13,178 bases of DNA, from the NCBI GenBank assembly GCA_035286745.1, contig DATECU010000025.1, positions 1 through 13,178 of the forward strand, in the 5' to 3' direction. The position numbers and the translations under genes were made by a program. This document shows positions 1 to 6,177 of this stretch, in pieces. The notes under the pieces are model-generated. The model did no database searches. It had not been told where the DNA came from and saw only the letters and a program-made list of their open reading frames with translations. The DNA is from DATECU01 sp035286745. GTDB taxonomy: Bacteria > Acidobacteriota > Vicinamibacteria > Fen-336. Each line of letters opens with the position of its first letter. The stretch's first letter is position 1.

Positions 1-232
1 GTGCAGATCCGGATTCAGCATGAACGAGCGGAAGTAGGCCGGATCCCCGCCACTCCGCTACGTGAGCCAGCGCTCTTTTCGGGAACGTCCCCCACAGGAC
101 CTCCCCGTCCCGGATCGCAACGGCGATCTCGTGATCGCCGCAGGTGGCATGGAAATGCGGTGGATCGTGGAGGCGGCCGCCAAGGCCTGGGGGTCTCAGG
201 CAGACTGCCTCCACGGACGGCCATGCGGGCAT
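1..232 (-). CDS. DUF4160-like small protein, 3' end beyond window
   Basis: This frame reads from an ATG at 232 and stays open to the left edge (77 codons, no stop). Its centre, HDPPHFHATCGDHEIAVAI, followed by DGEVLWGTFPKRALAHVAEW, matches the DUF4160 pattern of a PPHFHA motif, an acidic/His stretch, a GEV...G..P.RAL segment and an EW end. The function of DUF4160 is not established; members often sit near toxin-antitoxin or DUF2442 genes. The start has a good Shine-Dalgarno (GGGGGAG, about 235-247 on the minus strand) and lies 20 bases after the stop of the AlbA-like gene, so the two are probably cotranscribed. Residues 8-21, between the start and HDPPHFHA, do not look like the usual DUF4160 N-terminus, and the part after residue 55 is also atypical. 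Some decay or a frameshift near either end is possible. The family call rests on the central motif only. Confidence 0.6.
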   Translation of the reverse strand, partial: MPAWPSVEAVCLRPPGLGGRLHDPPHFHATCGDHEIAVAIRDGEVLWGTFPKRALAHVAEWRGSGLLPLVHAESGSA

Positions 233-252
233 GCCTTCTCCCCCTGTTCCTC

Positions 253-1557
253 CTACTCCGCCCTGAAGTAGCGCCGCTTTGGATCCTGGGGGCCGGTGCC
301 GAGCTCGCGCACCAGCCCGCGCTCGACGAGCCGGGCCAGGCGCGTGCGGGTGGCGCGCGGGGTCAGGTCGATCACCACGGCGATCTCGCTCGTCAGGCGC
401 CCTTCGCCGCCGGCGAGGGCGTCGAGGATGGCCTGGTCGACCTCGTCGAGGGCCGGCCGCCCGATGCGCTCGGTGGAGAGGGTGACCCGGAAGCGCGTGG
501 ATATCTCCTCGAAGACAGGTGGCGCGAGGCCGGCGTCGCGGCAGGCTGCGGTCGTGCGTTGGATGCCGCTGCCCCACTGCTCGATCAGCCCTAGCTCGTT
601 GAAGACGCGGCCGATGACGCGGTTGCGCAGCTTGGAGATGCCGCGCTGCAGGTCGTCCACCGTCAGGCCGAAGGGCAGAAGCCCCGGGCTTTCGACCTCG
701 AGCCTGTCGTCGAAGATCGACACGCGGATGGGGGCGCCGCGCTGCGCGTAGTCGGCGTGCGCTACGGCATTGATCAACGCCTCGCGCACCGCAAGTGGCG
801 GCAGGCTCCAGCGCTCCTTGCGGTGCACGGGGCCGATCTCGGCGCCGTGGAGCGCGTGCTTCTGGACGAAGGCGATGGCCTCCTCGATGGCGCGCACCGG
901 GAAGGAACGGATCTCGGTGCGGTCGACCATGCGGCTTTTGTCGGTGCCCTGAAATCGTCCGGCCTGGACCCAGGCGTCCGGGAAGTGACGCTCGCGATCC
1001 CGGCCGAAGAGGAGCATTCCCCCGACCGTTGGTACCTTGCGTCCCTGGTGGACCGTGACCAGGCGCAGGGTCTCGATGTCGGCGCGACCGAGCTTGCGCA
1101 GGGGCGCGAACGACTCGGAAGCGGCTCGGAAGTCCAGGTCTTCCGAGCCGAGCTCGGGCAGCGGCTGCTCGTCGAAGGCCTCGCCCCGGGCGTAGCGGCG
1201 GAGCTCCTCGACCAGCTCGCGGTCAGCCCGCCGATTGGTGGAACCGACCCGCACGTAGACGCCGCCATCCAGCCCTTCGCGCCTCAGGAAGTGCGGGCGG
1301 CTCGGGCTGGGGTACACCTGCACTGCCAGGATCTGGCTGTTACGCCAGGGGAGGAGCTCCAGGTCCGGCACCAGCCGAGGCACGACGAGATCGCTGATCA
1401 GGTTGGCCAGGCGCTCTTCCAGATCGAGCGGATCACGCACGCCGCGCACGTGTCTGCTCTTGTCCTCCACGCCGACGAGCAGCGTGCCCCCCGCCGTGTT
1501 GGCGAAGGCCACGATCGTCTTGAGTGCTCCCTCGGGGGTCGCCAAGGGGACGCGCAT
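253..1557 (-). CDS. AlbA_2/Schlafen-type ATP-binding transcriptional regulator, N-terminus truncated
   Basis: The 434-residue protein resembles the family often labelled 'RecG-like helicase' or 'AlbA_2 domain putative DNA-binding protein'. Residues 1-115 are the AlbA_2 (Schlafen) domain, with VAFANTAGGTLLVGV at 16-30 and GGVYVRVGSTNR near 98-109. Residues 250-335 are an HATPase_c_4-like module (REALINAVAHADY at 258-270, IEQWGSGI at 325-332). Residues 370-434 look like a winged helix. The role is inferred: sequence-specific or signal-dependent regulation, substrate unknown. The N-terminus is short: relatives have about 15-25 further residues including an E-x-K strand before the LATPEGAL segment. 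Here the frame passes directly into DNA that encodes leuC on the other strand, so ATG 1557 is just the first available start and may not be native. No promoter or Shine-Dalgarno is visible there. The stop is TAG. The downstream DUF4160-like gene follows after 20 bases. Confidence 0.8.
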   Translation of the reverse strand: MRVPLATPEGALKTIVAFANTAGGTLLVGVEDKSRHVRGVRDPLDLEERLANLISDLVVPRLVPDLELLPWRNSQILAVQVYPSPSRPHFLRREGLDGGVYVRVGSTNRRADRELVEELRRYARGEAFDEQPLPELGSEDLDFRAASESFAPLRKLGRADIETLRLVTVHQGRKVPTVGGMLLFGRDRERHFPDAWVQAGRFQGTDKSRMVDRTEIRSFPVRAIEEAIAFVQKHALHGAEIGPVHRKERWSLPPLAVREALINAVAHADYAQRGAPIRVSIFDDRLEVESPGLLPFGLTVDDLQRGISKLRNRVIGRVFNELGLIEQWGSGIQRTTAACRDAGLAPPVFEEISTRFRVTLSTERIGRPALDEVDQAILDALAGGEGRLTSEIAVVIDLTPRATRTRLARLVERGLVRELGTGPQDPKRRYFRAE

Positions 1558-1819
1558 GCTGGTCTTCCCCGCCTCCGGCCGTATCCTCCAGGAGGCGATG
1601 GAGAAGGGCTACGTGTCCGATCTGATGAAGGCGGGCGCCGTGGCCATGAACTCCGGCTGCGGCCCCTGCCTCGGCGTTCACGAGAGCGCGCTAGGCGACG
1701 GCGAGGTGGCGCTTTCCACGACCAACGGCAACTTCAAGGGCCGCATGGGCAACCCGAACTCCGAGGTCTACCTCTGCTCGCCCGAGGTGGCGGCGGCCTC
1801 GGCGGTCGCCGCTATGAAG
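1547..1819 (+). pseudogene. leuC: leuC 3' remnant (3-isopropylmalate/homoaconitate dehydratase large subunit)
   Basis: About 90 codons encode the C-terminal end of an aconitase-superfamily large subunit. Visible pieces are MLVFPASGRILQEAMEKGY, then AGAVAMNSGCGPCLG with the Cys pair of the [4Fe-4S] cluster motif, then STTNGNFKGRMGNPNSEVYL and a final AAASAVAA. A full large subunit has roughly 420-470 residues, so three quarters or more of the gene is missing at the 5' side. The missing part is replaced abruptly by the opposite-strand AlbA-like gene; recognisable AlbA and leuC sequence meet within about 15 bases near 1543-1557. Without the first Cys and the N-terminal domains the product could not be an active dehydratase. 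The exact family member (isopropylmalate, homoaconitate or methylmalate dehydratase) cannot be decided from this piece. The reading frame continues into the leuD piece downstream. Confidence 0.8.
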
Positions 1820-1839
1820 CGGGGGGCTCCCGCCCCCCG
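1820..1839 (+). other. Perfect 8-bp GC hairpin between leuC and leuD remnants
   Basis: CGGGGGGC at 1820-1827 and GCCCCCCG at 1832-1839 are exact reverse complements around a 4-base loop (TCCC). No T-tract follows, so it is not a canonical intrinsic terminator. It sits where the leuC-like sequence ends and before leuD-like sequence starts, which suggests a short intergenic piece now read through in frame. Confidence 0.5.
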
Positions 1840-1882
1840 AGCCCCTGGACCCGAAACGCCGAACTTCGGACGCTGCGCATGC

Positions 1883-2038
1883 CCCGGCCGCTACATGGCG
1901 ACCGTGCTGCCGACCGAGACGCCGCAGTTCGCGTTCGCGGACAACGCCGAGGTGGTGGCGGGCAAGAACTTCGGCTGCGGCTCCTCGCGCGAGCAGGCCT
2001 GCTCCTGCCTCAAGGGCTATGAGCTCGCCATCGTGGCG
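1883..2038 (+). pseudogene. leuD: leuD internal remnant (dehydratase small subunit)
   Basis: About 52 codons resemble the first half of an isopropylmalate/homoaconitate dehydratase small subunit. PGRYMATV corresponds to the segment after the 'NTD.I.PGRY' motif, and VVAGKNFGCGSSREQA at about 1955-2002 is the substrate-recognition loop. The preceding N-terminal strand with the NTD motif is absent. The region between PGRYMATV and VVAGKNFG is shorter than usual. Similarity stops at ELAIVAR, where hicB-like sequence begins in another frame. In intact genomes leuD normally follows leuC directly, as here, so the pair is the scar of a former leuCD locus. The fragment lacks most of the swivelling domain and is very unlikely to be functional. 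It shares an open frame with the leuC remnant through the hairpin at 1820-1839. Confidence 0.72.
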
Positions 2039-2235
2039 AGATCCTGCCCGACGACGGCTCCTACTACGGCGAGATTCCCGGCTTCGACGGCGTGTACGCA
2101 GACGCCCCGACGCTCGAGGGCTGTCGCGAGGAATTAGGGGAGGTTCTGGAGGAGTGGATCCTGTTCCGCGTCTCGCGCAACCTCCCGGTGCCCGTCGTGG
2201 ATGGGCATGAGTTGACGATCAGGGCGATCGCATAG
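2038..2235 (+). pseudogene. hicB: hicB antitoxin remnant, N-terminus missing
   Basis: The frame reads EILPDDGSYYGEIPGFDG, then APTLEGCREELGEVLEEWI, and ends in VPVVDGHELTIRAIA and TAG. This is the HicB antitoxin core: a partial RNase-H-like fold with the YYGEIP strand and the TLEGC..EL.EVLEEW helix. It would neutralise the HicA toxin encoded 3 bases downstream. An in-frame TGA lies seven codons before E1 and there is no start codon between them, so the first strand (usually about 10-20 residues ending in Y-E-I-L) has been lost or replaced by the leuD fragment. The leuD frame enters as VARS and the hicB frame leaves as GEIL over the same GCGAGATCC bases. The partner hicA is also damaged, so the pair is probably inactive. 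Confidence 0.8.
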
Positions 2236-2238
2236 GCC

Positions 2239-2458
2239 ATGCCTCCGTTCGGGCCCGTTCGCCGCACCGAACTGGTCCGAGCCCTTCGGGCCCTGGGCTT
2301 CGAGGGGCCCTACTCCGGCGGCAAGCACCAATTCATGGCGAGAGGCTCCGTCACACTGCGAATCCCCAATCCCCATCAGGGCGACATCGGTCGAGAATTG
2401 CTCTCGCGCATCCTCCGACAGGCCGGTGTCGGCCGCGACGCCTGGGGAGAAGGCGTGA
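2239..2458 (+). pseudogene. hicA: hicA toxin (mRNA interferase) with +1 shift in its last codons
   Basis: The protein starts at ATG 2239, three bases after the hicB stop, the usual order for this HicBA subfamily. It matches HicA: a short basic double-stranded-RNA-binding-like fold with GFEGPYSGGKHQF at 20-32, where His30 fits the catalytic His, then TLRIPNPHQGDIGRELL and ILRQAGVGRDAW. HicA cleaves mRNA and is held by HicB. The expected end, W-E-K-A-stop, lies in the +1 frame: removing one G from the GGGG run at 2444-2447 gives TGG GAG AAG GCG TGA, ending at 2458. As written, the frame instead runs on to a TAG at 2698-2700, adding about 80 residues of Pro/Ser/Arg-rich sequence with no recognisable fold. 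A sequencing error in the G run is as plausible as a true mutation. The catalytic part is complete, so a toxin with an unnatural tail cannot be excluded. Confidence 0.82.
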
Positions 2459-2701
2459 GGGTCGACACTCCCGAAGGACCGTCCTTCCCGGCGGGACCCT
2501 GCTGTCCGGGTTCGCGGAGCGACTCACCGCGTCGCGAGCACGCGGACGCGCTCGTACAACCTTGCCTTCTCTCGCGTCCGTGGCTCCATGTCGCATTAGG
2601 TTGGGCCCGATGGACTCCTCACCGCGTCACTGCCCGCGCGGCGTCCACGCAGAACGAGTCCGCGGGAGCTATGGCACTCGAACTGGCGTGGACTGCATAG
2701 T
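2459..2701. other. About 240 bases without a recognisable gene
   Basis: Between the inferred hicA end and the MocR remnant I see no conserved coding frame on either strand. The sequence is open in the hicA frame, but the translation is low-complexity and typical of GC-rich noncoding DNA. A GTTGGGC heptamer near 2600 has no matching partner for an attC site. There are no tRNA-like arms and no clear terminal repeats that would explain the neighbouring breaks. Confidence 0.5.
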
Positions 2702-3100
2702 CGCCACCCACCGGTGATCGAGCAGGCGGTGCTCAGCGATTTCATGGCGGCCGGGCATTTCGCGCGGCACCTCCGGCGCATGCGTCAGGTGTACGCGGAG
2801 CGGCTTCAGGCACTGCTGGAGGGCGCGCGGCGACACCTGAGGGGCTTGCTGGAGATCTCGGAGATCGAGGCGGGCCTGCAGACGGCGGGCTGGCTGGCTC
2901 CCGGACTGGAAAGCGAGTCGGTCGCCACAGCGGCCGCAGCGCGCCAGGTGGAGGTCACACCGCTCGGACGTTTCAGCCGAGGACGGCCCGTCGCCGAGGG
3001 CCTGCTCATGGGCTTCGCCGCAGTGGACGGGGCCGAGATCGAGCGTGGAGTGCGCGATCTCGCGATGGCACTGGAGGCGGAGGCCCGACGGTCCGTTTGA
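2702..3100 (+). pseudogene. 3' remnant of MocR/PdxR-type regulator (aminotransferase domain end)
   Basis: About 132 codons correspond to the last quarter of a GntR-family regulator with a fused class I/II aminotransferase domain. RHPPVIEQAVLSDFMAAGHF, HLRRMRQVYAERL, EAGLQTAGWL and LLMGFAAVD match the characteristic C-terminal order. A full MocR has roughly 450-500 residues: an N-terminal winged helix and a PLP-binding domain with the Schiff-base Lys. Both are missing, so it cannot bind DNA or PLP. Similarity begins at about 2702 in mid-domain. The GTG at 2714 is the first possible start, but it lies inside the homologous block and has no Shine-Dalgarno. This is the last of several plus-strand fragments cut at their 5' side. 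The stop (TGA) is followed by about 127 bases of GC-rich spacer before the convergent peptidase gene. Confidence 0.8.
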
Positions 3101-3227
3101 CGCGAACCGTGTGCCACCCCGGGGGTTATCGAAAGCAGGCGATCGGCGCAAGAGAAGTCGGCAGGCCCCGGCCGGCCGGCCCCGCGACCAGGGCGGAGCG
3201 CGGACCCCACGTACGGCGCGCGGGACC

Positions 3228-4604
3228 TCAGCGCGCCTGGGCGGCGACCTCCTCGAAGAACTTCGCGAATGCCATCATGCCGCCGCCGGCCTGACCCCAG
3301 TCGAAGTTCTCGTTCGGCGCGTGGTAGCCGTGGTCCGGGAGCGAGAGGCCCATGAAGACGATGGGGCACTTCAGGATCTGCTCCATCGAGAGCACGGCCC
3401 CGATGGTCCCGCCCTCCCGGACGAAGACGGGGTCCTTGCCGAAGGCGAAGCTGAGGGAGCGCCTGGTCGCCTCGACGTGGGGACCAGTCGTTAGGCCCTT
3501 GTAGGGCGCAGCGCAGGAACCCGCCACCACCCGCACGTCGGGGTTCCGCTTCTTCACGAACGCCTTGACGAGCCTGACGATCTTCTCGCCCTTCATGTTG
3601 GGGACCAGGCGAACCGAGGCTTTGAGCTCGGCCCGCGGGGGCACGATGGTCTTGACGCCAGGACCGGTGTAGCCGCCCACCAGGCCGTGCACCTCGAAGG
3701 TCGGCATCGCCCACAGGCTCTTCATGACCTGGAGCGGGTCCTTGGTGCGGATCGACTTGAAGCCGTGGTCCTTCACAAAGCCCTTCACGCTGAAGCCGGC
3801 AGCCCGGAAGTCCGCGAGCTGCTGCTTGGTGAGCTTCTCGACGTCCTCGTAGAAGCCCGGGATCTTCACCCGGCCGGTGCGCGCGTCCATGATCTCCCCG
3901 ACCAGTTGAGCCAGCTCGCCTACCGGATTACGCGCGGCGCCGCCGGTGGTGCCCGAGTGCTGGTCGGTCTCGGCGGTCTCCAGGTGGAAGGTGATCCGCT
4001 GCAGGCCGCGCAGGCCTGCCGACAGCGAAGGGCGGCCGCGCGACACCCAGACGGTGTCGGAGACGACCACGGCGTCGGTGGCGGCGGCGGGGCCGATCTT
4101 CTTCAAGGTGTCGGCGAAGTGAGGCGAGCCCACCTCCTCCTCAAGCTCCCACAGGAACTTGATGTTGATGGGGACACCGGCATCGAGGGCAGCGCGGGCG
4201 CCGAACAGGGCGGCCAGCGCGGGGCCCTTGTCGTCGGTGGTGCCGCGGCCGAAGTAGGTGTCCCCCTGCTGGCTCAAGGTGAAGGGCTCGGTCCGCCAGG
4301 GCTCGGTCTCCCTGGAGGCCGGCTGCACGTCGAGGTGGTTGTAGACGGTGACGGTGGGGCGCCCGGGCCCGGCGTCAAACGATCCCAGCACGATAGGGTT
4401 CCCGCCGGGAACCCGGTGAAGCTCGGCGCGGCCGCCGAAGGCACGGATGGTGGCTGCGCCGAGTTCGGCGCAGCGCTCGATGTCGGACTGGTGGGCGGGA
4501 TCGGCGGAGACGCTGCGGACTCCGACAAGGTCCGCCAGCAGCTCCTCGTATCGGGCGCGCTGAGAGGAGGCGAAGCGCTCAAGCTGGGGTCGGGTGATGG
4601 CCAT
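3228..4604 (-). CDS. M20 family metallopeptidase (dipeptidase/carboxypeptidase)
   Basis: This complete 458-residue protein belongs to the M20/ArgE/DapE/CPG2/ACY1 group, zinc-dependent exopeptidases or deacylases acting on short peptides or N-acyl amino acids; the substrate here is unknown. Family ligands are visible: H90 and D92 in VYNHLDVQP, D124 in GRGTTDDKG, the catalytic and bridging Glu residues in WELEEEVGS (152-160), D183 in VVSDT, and H428 in DHGYHAPNE. The dimerisation (lid) domain lies at about 200-320, containing TDQHSGTTGG. There is no signal peptide, so it is probably cytoplasmic. ATG 4604 is preceded by a good Shine-Dalgarno (AGGGAG, 6 bases upstream), which supports this start. 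It is transcribed away from vapBC, with a 128-base gap between the two starts, and converges on the MocR remnant. It looks intact and unremarkable beside the broken genes around it. Confidence 0.92.
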   Translation of the reverse strand: MAITRPQLERFASSQRARYEELLADLVGVRSVSADPAHQSDIERCAELGAATIRAFGGRAELHRVPGGNPIVLGSFDAGPGRPTVTVYNHLDVQPASRETEPWRTEPFTLSQQGDTYFGRGTTDDKGPALAALFGARAALDAGVPINIKFLWELEEEVGSPHFADTLKKIGPAAATDAVVVSDTVWVSRGRPSLSAGLRGLQRITFHLETAETDQHSGTTGGAARNPVGELAQLVGEIMDARTGRVKIPGFYEDVEKLTKQQLADFRAAGFSVKGFVKDHGFKSIRTKDPLQVMKSLWAMPTFEVHGLVGGYTGPGVKTIVPPRAELKASVRLVPNMKGEKIVRLVKAFVKKRNPDVRVVAGSCAAPYKGLTTGPHVEATRRSLSFAFGKDPVFVREGGTIGAVLSMEQILKCPIVFMGLSLPDHGYHAPNENFDWGQAGGGMMAFAKFFEEVAAQAR

Positions 4605-4732
4605 GGCGTTCTCCCTTGCCCCCCGATCTTGCCACGAGTCGGACGGGAAGGGCGCCGAGGTCGGTCCGGGGAACCCGGGCGGCGCCGGCGGACCATATCC
4701 AAAGCTGGTCCCGGTACTGGTAACGATGCCTC

Positions 4733-4942
4733 ATGCGGCCGACCCAGAAGGTCACCATTGAAGTGCCCACCGACCTGCTGAAGCGCGCCCGGCGCTCGAC
4801 CGGTGAGGGCATCACGGCCACTGTGCGCCGGGGCCTGGAGCTAGTGGCATCGCGCAGCGCCTACGAGGAGTTGCGTCGCCTGCGAGGGAAGGTGCACCTC
4901 GCCATCGATCTCGCCGCACTGCGCAGGGACCGGCACCAGTGA
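4733..4942 (+). CDS. vapB: VapB-like antitoxin
   Basis: The 69-residue protein begins with a ribbon-helix-helix-like segment (KVTIEVPTDLLKRARR at 6-21, then GEGITATVRRGLELV at 25-39). It ends in a charged tail (YEELRRLRGKVHLAIDLAALRRD) of the kind that wraps around a PIN-domain toxin. In type II toxin-antitoxin pairs the protein binds and blocks VapC and represses its own operon. The stop overlaps the toxin start by 3 bases (GTGA at 4939-4942), the usual coupling. No strong Shine-Dalgarno precedes ATG 4733; a weak TAACGA box ends six bases before the start. The antitoxin itself looks intact although its partner is frameshifted. Confidence 0.83.
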   Translation: MRPTQKVTIEVPTDLLKRARRSTGEGITATVRRGLELVASRSAYEELRRLRGKVHLAIDLAALRRDRHQ

Positions 4943-5309
4943 TCGCTCTCGACACCAGCTCGCTCGTTCACTACCTGGGCGGCTCCGCAGGACCGGATGT
5001 GCAGGCGGTCGATGTCGCGCTTGCCAGAGCCAGGCTTGCCTGCCTCCTGTGGTCCTGTCCGAGGTCCTGAGCGACCCCAGACTGCCGCCGCCGCTCGATG
5101 GCATCCTGATTCCTGTCCTGACCCTGGAGGCCGGATTCTGGGAGCGTGCCGGTCGGCTGCGCGCGCGCATCGCCGCCGCCGGCCACAAGGCGAAGCTGGC
5201 CGACACCCGGATCGCGCAGAGCTGTCTCGACCACGACGTCCCACTGGTCACGCGCGTCAGCGACTTCCGTCACTTCGTCGCGACGGGTCTCACCCTGATC
5301 CCCGGCTGA
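4939..5309 (+). pseudogene. vapC: VapC-like PIN-domain toxin with one-base frameshift
   Basis: The gene begins with GTG 4939: VIALDTSSLVHYLGG, a PIN-domain N-terminus with the first metal ligand D5, continuing as ARARLA to 5040. From there the written frame reaches a TGA near 5070. The family sequence resumes in another frame as LPPVVLSEVLSDP (the Glu of SEVL is the second acidic ligand), then GFWERAGRLRAR, KLADTRIAQSCLDHDVPLVT (third acidic residue) and VSDFRHF (fourth). One extra C after 5040, making CCC, would join the halves as R-L-A-L-P-P-V-V. All four acidic positions would then be present in about 124 residues, the normal VapC length. VapC toxins are Mg-dependent RNases that cleave tRNA or rRNA. 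The lesion is either a deletion or a base missed in a C run. As written, only a 43-residue peptide is made from the native start. Confidence 0.82.
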
Positions 5310-5336
5310 GGCGGTGGTTGTTCGCGCCACTTGGTG

Positions 5337-5342
5337 TATGAT
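5337..5342 (+). promoter_or_regulatory. Putative -10 box (TATGAT), leaderless-type
   Basis: TATGAT ends eight bases before ATG 5351, and no Shine-Dalgarno lies between. Transcription starting about 7 bases after the box would begin at or next to the start codon. A -35 match is not convincing. The placement repeats at three other genes in the window. Confidence 0.45.
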
Positions 5343-5350
5343 CCGCCATT

Positions 5351-6172
5351 ATGAAAACTGGTTTCATTACCGTTGGGATGCTCCTGGTGGCCACCTGCGG
5401 CTTCGGCCAACAGCCGGGGGCAGGGGAAACGCCGGGCATTCAAGACAATAGCTTCCTGCTGGAAGAGGCGTACAACCAGGAGGCGGGCGTGGTTCAGCAC
5501 ATCAGCTTCTTTGAGCGGTCCTTCGACGGCGCCGGATGGGTCTACGCCTTCACCCAGGAATGGCCCTTCCGCGGCCTGCGTCACCAGGTCTCGCTGACGC
5601 TGCCCATACAGGACACCGGCTCAGCGGGGAGCACCGGCGTGGGCGATGTCGCCCTCAACTATCGCTACCAGGTGCTGGGCGATGGCGCGGCGAGGCTGGC
5701 GGTGACGCCTCGGCTCTCGCTGCTTGTGCCCTCGGGAAGCTCCCAGAAGGGCCTGGGCACGGGTGGTGCCGGGATCCAGGCGGGTCTGCCTCTCAGTTGG
5801 GCGGCGTCAAGCCGGCTGACGCTGCACACCAACGCCGGCTTCACCCACACCCCCTCGGCGCAAAACGCCTTGAGTGCCGAGGCCGCGGCCTCGGCCTTCA
5901 GCCTGGGCCAGAGCGCGATCGCGATCGTGAGCCCGCGCTTCAACCTGATGCTGGAGGCGGTGTGGAGCCGCGCCCAGTCGGTCACCGACAAGGGACGGAC
6001 GGAGTGGAGCGAGAGCGCCTATCTCAGTCCCGGAATCCGCTGGGCCCACAACCTGTCGAACGGCTTGCAGATCGTGCCCGGGGTGGCGGTGCCCATCGGC
6101 ATCGGGCCCAGCAAGGGGGACAACGGGCTGCTGCTCTACTTGAGCTTCGAGCACGCCTTCCGGAAGAGATAG
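5351..6172 (+). CDS. Secreted outer-membrane beta-barrel-like protein
   Basis: The 273-residue protein starts with a typical signal peptide (hydrophobic VGMLLVATCGFG, probable cleavage near residue 20 before QQPG). The mature part has alternating polar/hydrophobic strands with frequent Gly and aromatic residues: WVYAFTQEWPF, HQVSLTLPIQD, GVGDVALNYRYQV, RLAVTPRLSLLVPSG, LEAVWSR, LYLSFEHAF. The pattern, with GVGD preceding a strand and TP.LSLL.PSG, resembles the 'phenol degradation MetA-pathway' (Phenol_MetA_deg)/transporter-like outer-membrane group. That name does not prove phenol metabolism; a role as a barrel in the outer membrane is inferred. The Cys in VATCG is not a proper lipobox because Thr precedes it. 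The gene is monocistronic: vapC ends 41 bases upstream and the VWFA-like gene converges with a 5-base gap. No Shine-Dalgarno is present. The stop is TAG. Confidence 0.75.
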   Translation: MKTGFITVGMLLVATCGFGQQPGAGETPGIQDNSFLLEEAYNQEAGVVQHISFFERSFDGAGWVYAFTQEWPFRGLRHQVSLTLPIQDTGSAGSTGVGDVALNYRYQVLGDGAARLAVTPRLSLLVPSGSSQKGLGTGGAGIQAGLPLSWAASSRLTLHTNAGFTHTPSAQNALSAEAAASAFSLGQSAIAIVSPRFNLMLEAVWSRAQSVTDKGRTEWSESAYLSPGIRWAHNLSNGLQIVPGVAVPIGIGPSKGDNGLLLYLSFEHAFRKR

Positions 6173-6177
6173 CGCCC

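Noticed and set aside
757..2022. Long plus-strand open frame (421 codons) across the AlbA-like gene into leuC
   Set aside because: Most of it is antisense to the AlbA-like gene, which has clear family motifs; the translation has no recognisable domain.
2595..2610. attC-like site (GTTGGGC heptamer)
   Set aside because: No complementary RYYYAAC partner or inner boxes at suitable distance, and no integron integrase.
3687..4781. Plus-strand open frame of 364 codons opposite the M20 peptidase
   Set aside because: It is Gly/Ala-rich shadow sequence in GC-rich DNA; the minus strand carries all metal-ligand motifs and a Shine-Dalgarno.
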